Positions 38,647 to 47,242 of a DNA stretch of 64,000 nucleotides are shown one piece after another. The DNA lies in NCBI RefSeq assembly GCF_027941835.1, contig NZ_CP116005.1:62001-126000 (forward strand), given 5' to 3'. Position numbers and translations under genes: made by a program. Below the pieces are notes generated by a model that saw only the letters and a list, made by a program, of their open reading frames with translations, searched no databases and was not told the DNA's origin. This DNA is from Sphingosinicella microcystinivorans. Its GTDB lineage: Bacteria; Pseudomonadota; Alphaproteobacteria; Sphingomonadales; Sphingomonadaceae. The number at the start of each line of letters is the position of its first letter. Position 1 is the stretch's first letter.

Positions 38647-40718
38647 GCCGGCCTCGCGGGTCTGCGGCTACCGCCCGGGCGGCCGTGCTGGTGCAGGGGC
38701 TGGTTCCACCGCCTGCCGATGATCTCGACGGGAACGGCGGGCACTTCAGGACTATCGGCACCATCGCTTGCAGGAGTCTCGGCGCGGTTCACACCGCCCC
38801 CCTCTTCCGCATCCCCGACCACAGGTGCGGGCGGATCGAACGGCAGCTCCGGCGCACCGGCATCGGACGCCTTCTTCTGCAGCCGCTTGCGAGCGGTGGG
38901 CTTTCCGCATGCAGCGGCAGACGCCGCTGCCGGTGCCGCAGGTGCAGCGCCGGGTGTAGCGGGCGGAGACGGCGGCGTTTGCGGCGTCACGACCCGGAGC
39001 GGCGGACGCGTCCGTTCAATAAACGTCGCACCGATGGACTGGGCCCGGTTGTAGCTGTCCGTGAACCGGATGACGGGAAGGTCACGCCCGAACCTGAGAT
39101 AGCCAGAGAGGTTCGGCAGGTTGGTGACCTCGGTGTGCATGACGAGCGGCCGTGTCACCTGGATGCGCGAGAGGTTGACCCCGTCGCGCATGTCGTTGAC
39201 GCCGTAGCTCATGCCCTCGTTCGCCTCGACTTGTTCGACCTGGCCGAGGTTCTCGCTGACATGCTTGGCCGTTGGGGTATCGTTGGCCCTGAGCGCCACC
39301 CATGTCGAGCAATAGCCGGTGATCGCCGCGGCATCCTGGATGCCGTAGGTGGCTTCGAGCTGTGGATAGGACTGGAATCCCAATATGCCGCAGCCGCCGT
39401 ATTTGCGGGCGCGGGCGAGGAAATCGGAGAGCGACGGCAGCTTCTGAAGTGAGGGAAGCTCGTCGACGACGCAATAGAGTCGCCGCTCGCGGTCGGGCGT
39501 CAGACTCATGATCGCGCTGATCGCGATGTCGAGCCAGACCGTGATGAGGGGACGGAGCGAGGGAAGCTGGTCGGCCTTGACGGTGATGAAGAGCCAGCTG
39601 TCGTCCCCTTCCGTCGTCACCCAGTCGCGGATCGAGAGCCCGTCCTCGGTGTCGTCGAGATAGGCGAAGCTGCGCATGACCGAAGCAAGCTCGGCCTGGA
39701 TACCCGCCGACGTGCGCTCCCCCTCCATCGAGATGAACGCCGCCGCATCGGTGCCGGCCGAGAACGCCGAGAGTTCCTTGAGCGTCGAGCGCAGCACCGT
39801 GCGGAGCAGGATCGATACATAGGTGCGGCCCTGCGCGGCGAGCTTGCGCATGACGGCGACGAGCGTGCCCCTGGCCGCCTTGCTCCAGAAGGGATCGCCG
39901 GTCTTGTCCGGAATCGTCGATTCCGCGATCTGGTCGTAGTGATAGTCGCGCGGCACATCGACCCAGGGCGACCAGACGGCGGTGCGGTCGTCGAGGGGAT
40001 TGAGCAGGATGTCCTTCCCCGGCCGATAGAACTTCTCGACGAAGGTGCCGGCGGTATCATAGACGATCGCGCGCTTGCCGGCCTTGCGGATGCCGGCGAG
40101 CATCTTGACGATCATGTTGGTCTTGCCCGTTCCGGGTGCGCCGCAGATCAGCACATGCTCCGGCTCGAAGGCGTGCGGCACATTGGTCCCGCCGATCGCG
40201 AAGCTGCCCTTGCGCTCGCGCCAGAGCGCCCGGCGCACCTGTCCGGCCGTGCCGAAACGCGCCCCGCGCAGGTACTCGTTGGACCCGAGCCCCTTCCCCG
40301 TCCGGGTAAAATAGAACCAGGCCAAAATGAGCGCGCCGAGCGCGAACAGCCCTGCGATTAGCGCTCCGCTGATGAGATCACCCTCGAGTTTCTTGAGCGC
40401 CTCCCTGGCGACCGTGGACTCCAGCAGCCAGTCGGCCGAGGTCCAGTACTCCTTGCCCACCGGCGTGCGGAAGAGCACGGGGGCGTTCGTTCCCGGCGCG
40501 GCGTCTGCCTTGAAGGTGGCCTCGACCACCTTCATCAGCACGAAGCGCTGGTATTCGTCGGACTTCTCGAACGCATACCAGACTGCCCCGATCAGCCAAA
40601 TGGCGAGCCCGGCAAGGGTGGTCTGGAAGAAGACCTGCGTGGTCATGCGGACGTTGTGAACGATCGCCTGCCCGCCCCGCGTCCACGATCCCAGCGTGTC
40701 GTTGCGGAAGATGCTCAT
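38643..40718 (-). CDS. Type IV coupling protein (VirD4/TraD-like)
   Basis: A 691-aa ATPase with two N-terminal membrane helices (about 27-50 and 114-137), Walker A GAPGTGKT at 193-200, and Walker B LYCVVDELPSL. A Pro/Ala/Arg-rich tail extends beyond the usual domain (about 595-691). It would link the relaxosome to a type IV secretion channel, but no channel genes are in this window. Confidence 0.93.
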   Translation of the reverse strand: MSIFRNDTLGSWTRGGQAIVHNVRMTTQVFFQTTLAGLAIWLIGAVWYAFEKSDEYQRFVLMKVVEATFKADAAPGTNAPVLFRTPVGKEYWTSADWLLESTVAREALKKLEGDLISGALIAGLFALGALILAWFYFTRTGKGLGSNEYLRGARFGTAGQVRRALWRERKGSFAIGGTNVPHAFEPEHVLICGAPGTGKTNMIVKMLAGIRKAGKRAIVYDTAGTFVEKFYRPGKDILLNPLDDRTAVWSPWVDVPRDYHYDQIAESTIPDKTGDPFWSKAARGTLVAVMRKLAAQGRTYVSILLRTVLRSTLKELSAFSAGTDAAAFISMEGERTSAGIQAELASVMRSFAYLDDTEDGLSIRDWVTTEGDDSWLFITVKADQLPSLRPLITVWLDIAISAIMSLTPDRERRLYCVVDELPSLQKLPSLSDFLARARKYGGCGILGFQSYPQLEATYGIQDAAAITGYCSTWVALRANDTPTAKHVSENLGQVEQVEANEGMSYGVNDMRDGVNLSRIQVTRPLVMHTEVTNLPNLSGYLRFGRDLPVIRFTDSYNRAQSIGATFIERTRPPLRVVTPQTPPSPPATPGAAPAAPAAASAAACGKPTARKRLQKKASDAGAPELPFDPPAPVVGDAEEGGGVNRAETPASDGADSPEVPAVPVEIIGRRWNQPLHQHGRPGGSRRPARPA

Positions 40719-41038
40719 CGCTCCGGCCCGTCTCCTGTTTGGGGGTCATCGTCCGGGTCGATCAGTCCCCGTTCACGTAGCAGACGGCGGGTGTCCTCCA
40801 TCCCCCGCGCGAGGACATCGGGCGCGCGGCGGCCGACATCGGTTGCGAGGATCGCAAGCACCTGGATGACGGTCGAGTGAAGTTCGTCGAAGCGCGAGTG
40901 GAAACCGGAGGGATCGGCACCGCCGAGACGCTTCAGTTCGTCGCGGACATAGGCGGCGGTCGGCTTACCCGCCGCCTCGGCTTCGGCGACAAGCCGGTCA
41001 TAGTCCACGTCATCGAGACGAATGGTCAGTCTTGCCAA
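40715..41038 (-). CDS. Ribbon-helix-helix relaxosome accessory protein
   Basis: A 107-aa protein starting LARLTIRLDD, typical of a ribbon-helix-helix DNA-binding N-terminus, followed by a helical region. TTG at 41038 is the preferred start because GGAG lies about 8 nt upstream and the RHH begins at once; ATG at 41077 would add 13 atypical residues. Its place at the head of the relaxase operon suggests binding to oriT and autoregulation. Confidence 0.75.
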   Translation of the reverse strand: MARLTIRLDDVDYDRLVAEAEAAGKPTAAYVRDELKRLGGADPSGFHSRFDELHSTVIQVLAILATDVGRRAPDVLARGMEDTRRLLRERGLIDPDDDPQTGDGPER

Positions 41039-41498
41039 TGTGCAGCTCCGGGATAGAGCCGTCGGGCAAGAGGACATGAAGCGGTTGCATATATAGCGAA
41101 AATTCTGCGAAGTCGCAATCGGCGGATGCGCGCAGGTCGCGATTCCAGGTGGCCGTCGCAGCGGCAAACGCAAATGTCGATCCTGCCGGAATTGAAGAGC
41201 TGGTCGGCGAGGAACTGGGGGCCTTGGAAAGCCACCATTCAGAATGGACCGGCCCCAGGCACAGGCCGTCCCGGCTGCGTGTCAGTTTCCAAGGTTACGT
41301 GAATCGGTGAGAATTGAAACTCGAGTCTTTGGAAGGGTTTCTCCTCCGCGAGAACGTCCAAGGTTTGTGAATCAGGCCGAAAATGTCCAAGGTTGTGCGA
41401 ACTGAGTCGCCTGCAACATTGGAGGAAAATTGAGGCACGATCTGCTCAGGGATTGATCGGCTTCAACGCCGTGCCGACAGTTATGAAGAGGCGTCGAT
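41039..41498. other. Non-coding stretch upstream of the transfer operon, oriT candidate
   Basis: About 460 bases without a gene, between the divergent transfer operon and a plus-strand hypothetical gene. On the minus strand a TATATATGC -10-like sequence (about 41095) could start the operon. Three imperfect direct repeats lie at 41287-41404. By position this is where an oriT recognised by the relaxase would be expected; no nic consensus could be assigned. Confidence 0.4.
41287..41404. repeat. Three imperfect direct repeats
   Basis: The core TCCAAGGTT followed by a GTGAAT- or GTGCGAA-like tail occurs at 41288, 41357 and 41386 (approximate starts). Spacing is about 69 and 29 nt. They could be protein-binding sites of the transfer origin or relics of a repeat element. 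Confidence 0.5.
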
Positions 41499-41948
41499 AT
41501 GAACTTTGATCGAATTAACAGGCTGGTGACGGAAGAAGGCTTCTGCTTTCAGGCGTGGGATGACCGCTACGGCAAAGGCGTATGGGCTGCGCTAGGACTA
41601 TGGCCGAGCCAGGTTGACACCGTGCGCGATCTGTCGGGCGATGGCGATCTCGATATGATCCCGGCGACGGAATACGTCTTTTCCGCTGACTGGCTTCCTT
41701 ATGAGACCGGCGAAACCTTTGCCGAGGCGATGCAGAGGCTGGAGGACCGTCTGGCGCTCCTTCCGCAAGATCAGCTCAATCGCGAGAGTCAGTGGGCGGA
41801 CCTTGTCCGCAAGGCCATGGAGGCCCTGTTCGAAGCAACATGCGGGCGTTCACGCTATGGCGACAAGCAGCCCGAACCACTTGACGATCTTCCCGCGACA
41901 TTTGAACTGGCCATCGAACGGTTTGCGGCATCCGCCCCGGAACACTGA
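41499..41948 (+). CDS. Conserved-looking hypothetical protein
   Basis: A 149-aa acidic soluble protein (MNFDRINRLV... GVWAALGLW...). No motif, signal or membrane segment is recognised. The ATG is the only sensible start and protein composition is normal for a real gene. It lies alone between two non-coding stretches rich in short repeats. Confidence 0.6.
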   Translation: MNFDRINRLVTEEGFCFQAWDDRYGKGVWAALGLWPSQVDTVRDLSGDGDLDMIPATEYVFSADWLPYETGETFAEAMQRLEDRLALLPQDQLNRESQWADLVRKAMEALFEATCGRSRYGDKQPEPLDDLPATFELAIERFAASAPEH

Positions 41949-42429
41949 CGATGACCAATGACAGCGAGCCCGATGTTCGGTTTCATCGCTATGTTCGACG
42001 CGGCCATCCACGTGCTCTCGGGCTTGCTCAAGTTCGAACTTGCGGCAGCGCGAGGCTGATGGACCGGGTTGGCGACGCCCACCCCGTCGACCCCGATCCA
42101 GCGTTTGCGAATCGAGTCCGCGAAACCTTGAGCTTGTACGCGATCTTTGGACGCAGTTCGCGAAATCTCGGAAAACGACACTGCGAACTGTCGGTTTTCG
42201 AGAATGAGTGAATCGGTGGCCGATGAGCGCCTTGAAGATGCGCCGGAACCCCAGAACTGAGACACTCCCGAACTCAGTACACAATTCTCGATCCGGTCCA
42301 CCATTCTCGAGCCTCAGTTCACTCGTTCCCGAAAAACGACACGCAGAACCGGCCGGCCAGCTTCGCGCCCGACAATGTCGTGACAAGTGAGCCCTGCCAT
42401 GGTATAGGCGGTTCGGATTGGAGATAGAC
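41949..42429. other. Non-coding stretch with short degenerate repeats
   Basis: About 480 bases without a supported gene. GGAAAACGACACTGCGAAC (about 42170) and GAAAAACGACACGCAGAAC (about 42332) are near copies, and ATTCTCGA recurs at about 42283 and 42303. The right end should hold the TacA-TacT promoter. Function of the repeats unknown. Confidence 0.5.
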
Positions 42430-42720
42430 ATGGCCGCTACCACGGTTCGTTCCGAAAAGCTCGATCTTCGCCTCACCGCCGAGGCGAAGCGGACGCTGCA
42501 CGCCGCGGCAAAGGCGATGCATCGTTCGGTGAGCGAGTTCGTGCTCGAGAGCGCGCTTGCACGTGCGCAGGAGGCTCTTCCCGACCGGCGGCAATTCGGA
42601 TTGAATGCCGAGCGGTGGGAGGCTTTCATCGCTGCGCTTGATGCGCCGACGCGCCCGTTGCCTCGCCTCAAGCGCCTGATGGAAACGCCGAGCGTCTTCG
42701 AGCAGAAGACGAACCCGTAG
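42430..42720 (+). CDS. tacA: DUF1778 antitoxin, TacA-like
   Basis: A 96-aa protein: an N-terminal ribbon-helix-helix (KLDLRLTAEAKRTLHAAAKAMHRSVSEFVLESA) and a C-terminal toxin-neutralising tail. The start at 42430 is the family start. The toxin gene follows after 4 nt. It should repress its own promoter and wrap around the acetyltransferase. Confidence 0.9.
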   Translation: MAATTVRSEKLDLRLTAEAKRTLHAAAKAMHRSVSEFVLESALARAQEALPDRRQFGLNAERWEAFIAALDAPTRPLPRLKRLMETPSVFEQKTNP

Positions 42721-42724
42721 CGCG

Positions 42725-43222
42725 GTGGCGCTTCGCATTGAAAAGCTGCGCCGGGAGCATCCCGTCGACGATTTCGATTGCGGAAAGGAACCGCTCAATC
42801 GGTTCCTGGTCCGTTATGCATTGCAAAGCCAGCTTTCCAGGAGTTCGCAAACTTACGTCGCGCTATTCGATGATGACATCGTCGGGTTCTACACGCTGGT
42901 GTTCGGCGAGGTCGCTTTTGACGACGCGCCCGATCGGCTGCGAAAAGGCATGGCGCACCATCCGATCCCGTTGATGGTCCTGGCGCGCCTTGCCGTATCG
43001 ACGGCCTGGGCCGGCAAAGGTCTTGGTTCGGGCCTTCTCAAAGATGCGATGCTTCGTACGCTGAAAGCCGCCGACATCGGCGGCCTCCGCGCCCTGGCGG
43101 TTCATGCGAAGGATGACGAAGCATCGTCTTTCTACCGCCATTTTGATTTTATCGCGGCGCCGAGCGACCCCTTGCACCTCTTCCTGCTCATCAAGGATCT
43201 GAAACGCCTGATGGAGGGCTGA
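42725..43222 (+). CDS. tacT: GNAT toxin, TacT-like
   Basis: A 165-aa GNAT acetyltransferase starting with GTG. LARLAVSTAWAGKGLGSGLL is the acetyl-CoA binding loop (R/Q-x-x-G-x-G/A), and SSFYRHFDF is the catalytic Tyr region typical of TacT/AtaT toxins, which acetylate aminoacyl-tRNA. The antitoxin is directly upstream. Confidence 0.9.
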   Translation: MALRIEKLRREHPVDDFDCGKEPLNRFLVRYALQSQLSRSSQTYVALFDDDIVGFYTLVFGEVAFDDAPDRLRKGMAHHPIPLMVLARLAVSTAWAGKGLGSGLLKDAMLRTLKAADIGGLRALAVHAKDDEASSFYRHFDFIAAPSDPLHLFLLIKDLKRLMEG

Positions 43223-43271
43223 ATGCAGTATCGGCCGCCGCCGGCCCCCGCGCAGGGAGCGTCTATCTCAC

Positions 43272-43712
43272 ATGGCTGACGACCATTCGCTCGACCGCTT
43301 CGTGGAAGCGCAGACGCGCACCTACCAGACGGCGCTCAGCGAGATTCGGCGCGGGACCAAGCGCACGCACTGGATCTGGTATATTTTTCCGCAGCTGTCC
43401 GGTCTCGGCCGCAGCCCGACCGCGCAGCATTTCGGGGTTCGGTCGATCGAGGAGGCGCGGGCCTATCTCGACCATCCGGTGCTGGGTCCGCGCTACCGCG
43501 AGTGTGTCGAGGCGCTGCAGGACCTGAGCGGCAGCGACGCGCAAGCCGTGTTCGGCGCGGTGGACGCGATGAAGCTCCGCTCCTCGCTCACCCTGTTCGA
43601 GTCGGCGAAGCCCCATCCGCTGTTCGCCGCCGCGATCGACCGCTGGTTCGGCGGCGAGCGGGACCCGGCGACGCTGGAAATGCTCCGGTCATCCGACGAG
43701 GCGCGGGTCTAG
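43272..43712 (+). CDS. DUF1810 domain protein
   Basis: A 146-aa protein with the DUF1810 profile: FVEAQ...ALSEIRRGTKRTHWIWYIFPQL, then GLGRSPTA. Relatives are small cytoplasmic proteins of unknown function. Its 3' end overlaps the convergent RES toxin gene by 24 nt. Confidence 0.85.
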   Translation: MADDHSLDRFVEAQTRTYQTALSEIRRGTKRTHWIWYIFPQLSGLGRSPTAQHFGVRSIEEARAYLDHPVLGPRYRECVEALQDLSGSDAQAVFGAVDAMKLRSSLTLFESAKPHPLFAAAIDRWFGGERDPATLEMLRSSDEARV

Positions 43713-44126
43713 CTGGAACGGCTCGTCCGCCACGATCTTCACGCGGCTCATGTCGGCGTGCCGGACGTTGAGCAGCATATTCCATTCCTGCGGGACCACG
43801 ACGCTCCGCACCCGGAGCGCCAGCGCGTCGCCGACGTCGAGAAACGCATCGCCCTCGGCGAGACAGGCGGAATCGTCGGCGAGATCAGTATCGAGCAGAT
43901 GGATCGGGGCATCGTCCGGGAGTTCGATGGAGAGCAGGCGCAGGTCGTCGGGGAGCAAGTCGGCAGGCAGATCGAGATGAACCAGCACCTCGAGTACCGC
44001 GAGACTCGGCGTTGCGGCCGTATAGACCATCGCCCGCCCCGCCGAATTCCAGCGCCCGCCCCAAAGGCGGGCGCCTTCACCATCGAGCGCGATATGGGCT
44101 GCCTTGCACAGCCGATAGACGATCAC
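43689..44126 (-). CDS. RES-family toxin (NAD+ phosphorylase type)
   Basis: A 145-aa RES-domain protein. The N-terminal YRLCKA...GGRWNSAGRAMVYTA holds the conserved Arg and Tyr of the family, and the Ser/Glu segments follow (SLAVLEVLVH). RES toxins deplete NAD+. It follows the Xre-type antitoxin gene with a 4-nt overlap, the standard order. Confidence 0.9.
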   Translation of the reverse strand: MIVYRLCKAAHIALDGEGARLWGGRWNSAGRAMVYTAATPSLAVLEVLVHLDLPADLLPDDLRLLSIELPDDAPIHLLDTDLADDSACLAEGDAFLDVGDALALRVRSVVVPQEWNMLLNVRHADMSRVKIVADEPFQLDPRLVG

Positions 44127-44554
44127 GCAGCGATGCCGTGCTCGATCCGGCCCAGGAGAGCTTCCACCGCGCGCGCACCGCGATCGGTGTCGGCCATCGC
44201 CAGGGGGGTTTCGTCGTCGAGCGCTCGGTTCTCGCGATTCAACCAGATTTGCGCCTTGTCGCGGTCTCCAAAGACTTCCTCCGCCGCCACGACGATGCCG
44301 ACCACGCGCAGCAACCTGTCGGATTCATCCTGTTCGAGCGGCTGCGCATTCTGCTTGCGCCTCTTGAAGGTGCGCAGGTTGATGACCTTGGGACCGAGCA
44401 GGTTGAACGAAAGCCGGGCCGCTTCGAGGAAATGGTCGACCGCCTGCGTCGGCACGCCGCGCCGAATGAGGCGCACGATGTCGCGCTCGTTGTGCAACGG
44501 TCCCGTTACGGCCTCGCCTCCGAGCAGTTCCTGGATACGCGCCAGCGCCGTCAT
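44123..44554 (-). CDS. Xre/MbcA/ParS-type antitoxin
   Basis: A 143-aa protein with an N-terminal helical region and a C-terminal DUF2384 domain (VVAAEEVFGDRDKAQIWLNRENRALDDETPLAMADTDRGARAVEALLGRI). It should neutralise the RES toxin and bind the palindrome just upstream. Confidence 0.9.
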   Translation of the reverse strand: MTALARIQELLGGEAVTGPLHNERDIVRLIRRGVPTQAVDHFLEAARLSFNLLGPKVINLRTFKRRKQNAQPLEQDESDRLLRVVGIVVAAEEVFGDRDKAQIWLNRENRALDDETPLAMADTDRGARAVEALLGRIEHGIAA

Positions 44555-44569
44555 GTCTCACCTCGCAAA

Positions 44570-44590
44570 ATGCCGACTCGTATTCGGCAT
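44570..44590. promoter_or_regulatory. Palindrome upstream of the RES-Xre operon
   Basis: ATGCCGA and TCGGCAT with a 7-nt spacer, 16 nt upstream of the antitoxin ATG. Its position fits an autoregulatory operator of the antitoxin-toxin complex. Confidence 0.6.
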
Positions 44591-44707
44591 ATTGCACATA
44601 TAGGGTAACGACGTGTAATCGGCAAGCGGGCGTCGAAATATGCGGTCCGGGGCGCTTCGACCATCGGCGAAGATTCATCGTGCTTGACTTTATCCTTCGA
44701 CTCATCA

Positions 44708-44722
44708 GAACATAAAGTGAAC
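44708..44722. promoter_or_regulatory. LexA box upstream of imuA
   Basis: GAAC-N7-GAAC on the plus strand (GTTC-N7-GTTC on the minus) is the exact alphaproteobacterial SOS box. It ends 23 nt before the imuA start, where it would overlap the promoter. It predicts DNA-damage induction of the three-gene operon. Confidence 0.85.
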
Positions 44723-44745
44723 AAATGAGTCGTTATCCTTGACCA

Positions 44746-45519
44746 ATGTCTGTGCAAACCGCCTTACAACGGCCTCGCGCCGAACAGCTTGCCGCGCTCC
44801 GCGCGCAACTGGCCCATGCGCGCGGTGCGCGCGGACCCGCGCTGGCGTTCGGGCTGGACGCGATCGATGACCGGCTCGCCGACCGCGGGCTCGATGGCGC
44901 CGGCCTCCACGAGATAGCTGCCGCGACAGCGGCGCTAAGTGACGATGCCGCGGCGACGCTGTTCGCAGCGGGCATCGCGGCACGCTTTGCGGAGAAGCCC
45001 GGATTCACCGTGCTGTGGGCGCTCACGCGCTTCGATCTCTATGCGCCGGGACTGGAACAGGTCGGGCTTGGTCCGGCCAAGCTTCTCTACGCGCATGGCC
45101 GCAACGACGCCGATGTTCTGGCGATGGCCGAAGATGCCTTGCGCGAAGGGACGCTCGCCTGCGTGGTCGCCGAGGTGAAGACGGCAGATCAGACCGCGAC
45201 GCGCCGGCTTCAGCTTGCCGCCTCCGATGGCCGGACGCCGATGCTGCTCTACCGCCGTCACCGAGCGTGCGATCGCTGCCCGCTGACCATTCCCTCCTCC
45301 GCAATGACGCGCTGGCGGATCGGCTGCCGATCATCGGAGCCGCTCCCGCATCCGGGCGTCGGCCGCGCCCGCTGGGCGGTCGAGCTTGTCCGCCAGCGAA
45401 ACGGCAATCCCTTTTCTCTCGAAGTTGAAGCCAGCGATGACACGGGTCGCCTCGCTCTACCTGCCGCAGCTCGCCATAGAGCGGCTGCGCCGGTCGCGCC
45501 GCACGTTCAGGCCGCCTGA
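44746..45519 (+). CDS. imuA: ImuA, mutasome accessory protein
   Basis: A 257-aa RecA-like fold protein without a clear Walker A, as usual for ImuA. It carries ALAFGLDAIDDRLADRGLDGAGLHEI and the conserved C-terminal SSAMTRWRIGC...PHPGVGRARWAVELVRQRNGNPFSLEVEA. It connects ImuB and DnaE2 in SOS mutagenesis. ImuB starts within it, with an 83-nt overlap. Confidence 0.92.
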   Translation: MSVQTALQRPRAEQLAALRAQLAHARGARGPALAFGLDAIDDRLADRGLDGAGLHEIAAATAALSDDAAATLFAAGIAARFAEKPGFTVLWALTRFDLYAPGLEQVGLGPAKLLYAHGRNDADVLAMAEDALREGTLACVVAEVKTADQTATRRLQLAASDGRTPMLLYRRHRACDRCPLTIPSSAMTRWRIGCRSSEPLPHPGVGRARWAVELVRQRNGNPFSLEVEASDDTGRLALPAAARHRAAAPVAPHVQAA

Positions 45520-47242
45520 ACACGTCTTTCCTGATCTCTCGCCCCGCCTTCCGGGGCCGATAGACGACAACCCCGGCGGTTGTTCGGTACCGAAGGATGG
45601 CGGCTGGCGGCCCGGCGCGCGCTGGGCGCGCGATGGCGCATTGGGTGCGAAGTCGACGCGCGAGGAGATCGATGCGCTGCCCGCGCATCAGCACCCGACT
45701 TGCCAAGAGATGGATCGTCGCAGCGAGCCCGCCGAGCACCCGTTCAAGGCGATGCTCCCCGACGAAGGCAGTCCAGGCCCACCGTCCGGCTGGGCCGCGC
45801 ATCTGGGCCGGCCGATGATCATGATTGCGCGCGTCGGCCAGCGCGATGTCGTCACCGCCGCTTGCCGCGCCGCGTCCGATCTTGGTCTCCGTCCCGGCAT
45901 GGCGGCGGCGCATGCCCGCGCGCTCACCACCGATCTTGACGTCGAGGAGGCCGATGAAGCGGGCGATATCGCCTTCCTCGACCGGCTGGCGCTGCACGCG
46001 GTCGGACACTGGACGCCGACCGCCAGCGCGTGCGTGCCTGACGGGCTCTGGCTCGACCTTACCGGCACGGCGCATCTGTTCGGGGGCGAGCCCGCTTTCT
46101 GCCGCCGCCTGCTGCGCTTCCTCGCGCGGCTGGGATTTAGCGCGACGATCGCGACCGCCGGGACGCCGGGCGCTGCGCATGCACTGGCACGCTATTCGGG
46201 AAAGCCGATCACCATATTGCCTCCCGGTGCCGAGACAGCAGCCATCGCCGATCTGCCGATTTCGGCGCTGCGACTCACACCCGACGCCCTGGCGTCGGCC
46301 TTGCGCTTCGGTTTCGAGCGGATCGCCGATCTCTTGTCCGTCCCGCGCGGTCCGCTCGCGAAGCGGCTCGGTCTTTCAACCGTCGAACGGCTCGATCAGG
46401 CGCGCGGGCTGGTCGCCGAACCGATCGTGCCGGTGGTCCCGTTCGAAGAACCACGGGTCATGCGCCGCCTGCTCGAACCGATCGGCACGGCCGAGGCGCT
46501 CACCCAGGTTATCGGTGATCTGGTCGATGACATGGTGCTTGCCCTCGAAAAGCGCGGCCTGGGGCTGCGCTCCGCCATCCTCACCTGCCTGCGCGTCGAT
46601 GGCGAGGAGCAGCGGATCGGGCTCGGCACGGCGCGGGCAACCCGCGACGCCAAGCATCTGAAGCGCATGTTCGCCATGCGCGTCGAACGGATCGAGCCGG
46701 GACTTGGCATCGAAGCGATGGCGCTCACCGCGCCGCGCGTCGAGGATCTTGCTCCCGTGGCGCTCGGTAAGGGACTCGCCGGCAAGGATCGTGCGCCCGA
46801 TCTGGCGCCATTGGTCGACCAGCTTGCCGGCCGTGTCGGCGAGAAGGCATTGTTCCGCATGGCCCCCCGCGAAAGCGATGTGCCCGAGCGCGCGGTCTGC
46901 CCGGCCGACGCGCTCACGAGTCCGACGGGCTGGCCATGCTGGAAACGGCCCGTTCGACTGCTGCCCCGCCCCGAGCCGCTGGCGGGCGTGGTCGCCTTGC
47001 TCCCGGATCACCCGCCGCGCCGGTTCGTGTGGCGCGGCAAGCCCTATCGTGTCGTCGCCGGGGACGGTCCCGAGCGCATCCATGGCGAATGGTGGCGCAG
47101 TTCCCGCGAGATGTGGGCGGTACGGGATTATTTCCGGGTCGAGACGACGAGCGGCGAGCGCTTCTGGCTGTTTCGCCGCGGCGACGGCGTCGATCCGCCA
47201 ACCGGCGACCTAAGCTGGTATATGCACGGGCTGTTCGGCTGA
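45437..47242 (+). CDS. imuB: ImuB, Y-family polymerase-like protein
   Basis: A 601-aa protein starting [17 protein letters not shown]. The DinB-like palm and fingers are followed by a little-finger domain, with the catalytic carboxylates not evident, as is normal for ImuB. It acts as the clamp-binding hub of the mutasome. The tail contains [21 protein letters not shown] 1-nt overlap (TGATG) joins it to dnaE2. Confidence 0.92.
   Translation: MTRVASLYLPQLAIERLRRSRRTFRPPEHVFPDLSPRLPGPIDDNPGGCSVPKDGGWRPGARWARDGALGAKSTREEIDALPAHQHPTCQEMDRRSEPAEHPFKAMLPDEGSPGPPSGWAAHLGRPMIMIARVGQRDVVTAACRAASDLGLRPGMAAAHARALTTDLDVEEADEAGDIAFLDRLALHAVGHWTPTASACVPDGLWLDLTGTAHLFGGEPAFCRRLLRFLARLGFSATIATAGTPGAAHALARYSGKPITILPPGAETAAIADLPISALRLTPDALASALRFGFERIADLLSVPRGPLAKRLGLSTVERLDQARGLVAEPIVPVVPFEEPRVMRRLLEPIGTAEALTQVIGDLVDDMVLALEKRGLGLRSAILTCLRVDGEEQRIGLGTARATRDAKHLKRMFAMRVERIEPGLGIEAMALTAPRVEDLAPVALGKGLAGKDRAPDLAPLVDQLAGRVGEKALFRMAPRESDVPERAVCPADALTSPTGWPCWKRPVRLLPRPEPLAGVVALLPDHPPRRFVWRGKPYRVVAGDGPERIHGEWWRSSREMWAVRDYFRVETTSGERFWLFRRGDGVDPPTGDLSWYMHGLFG

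Noticed and set aside
35737-39054. A 1105-codon plus-strand frame opposite the relaxase and coupling protein
   Set aside because: It is antisense to two clear genes with intact motifs and has no domain-like sequence; it reflects high GC content.
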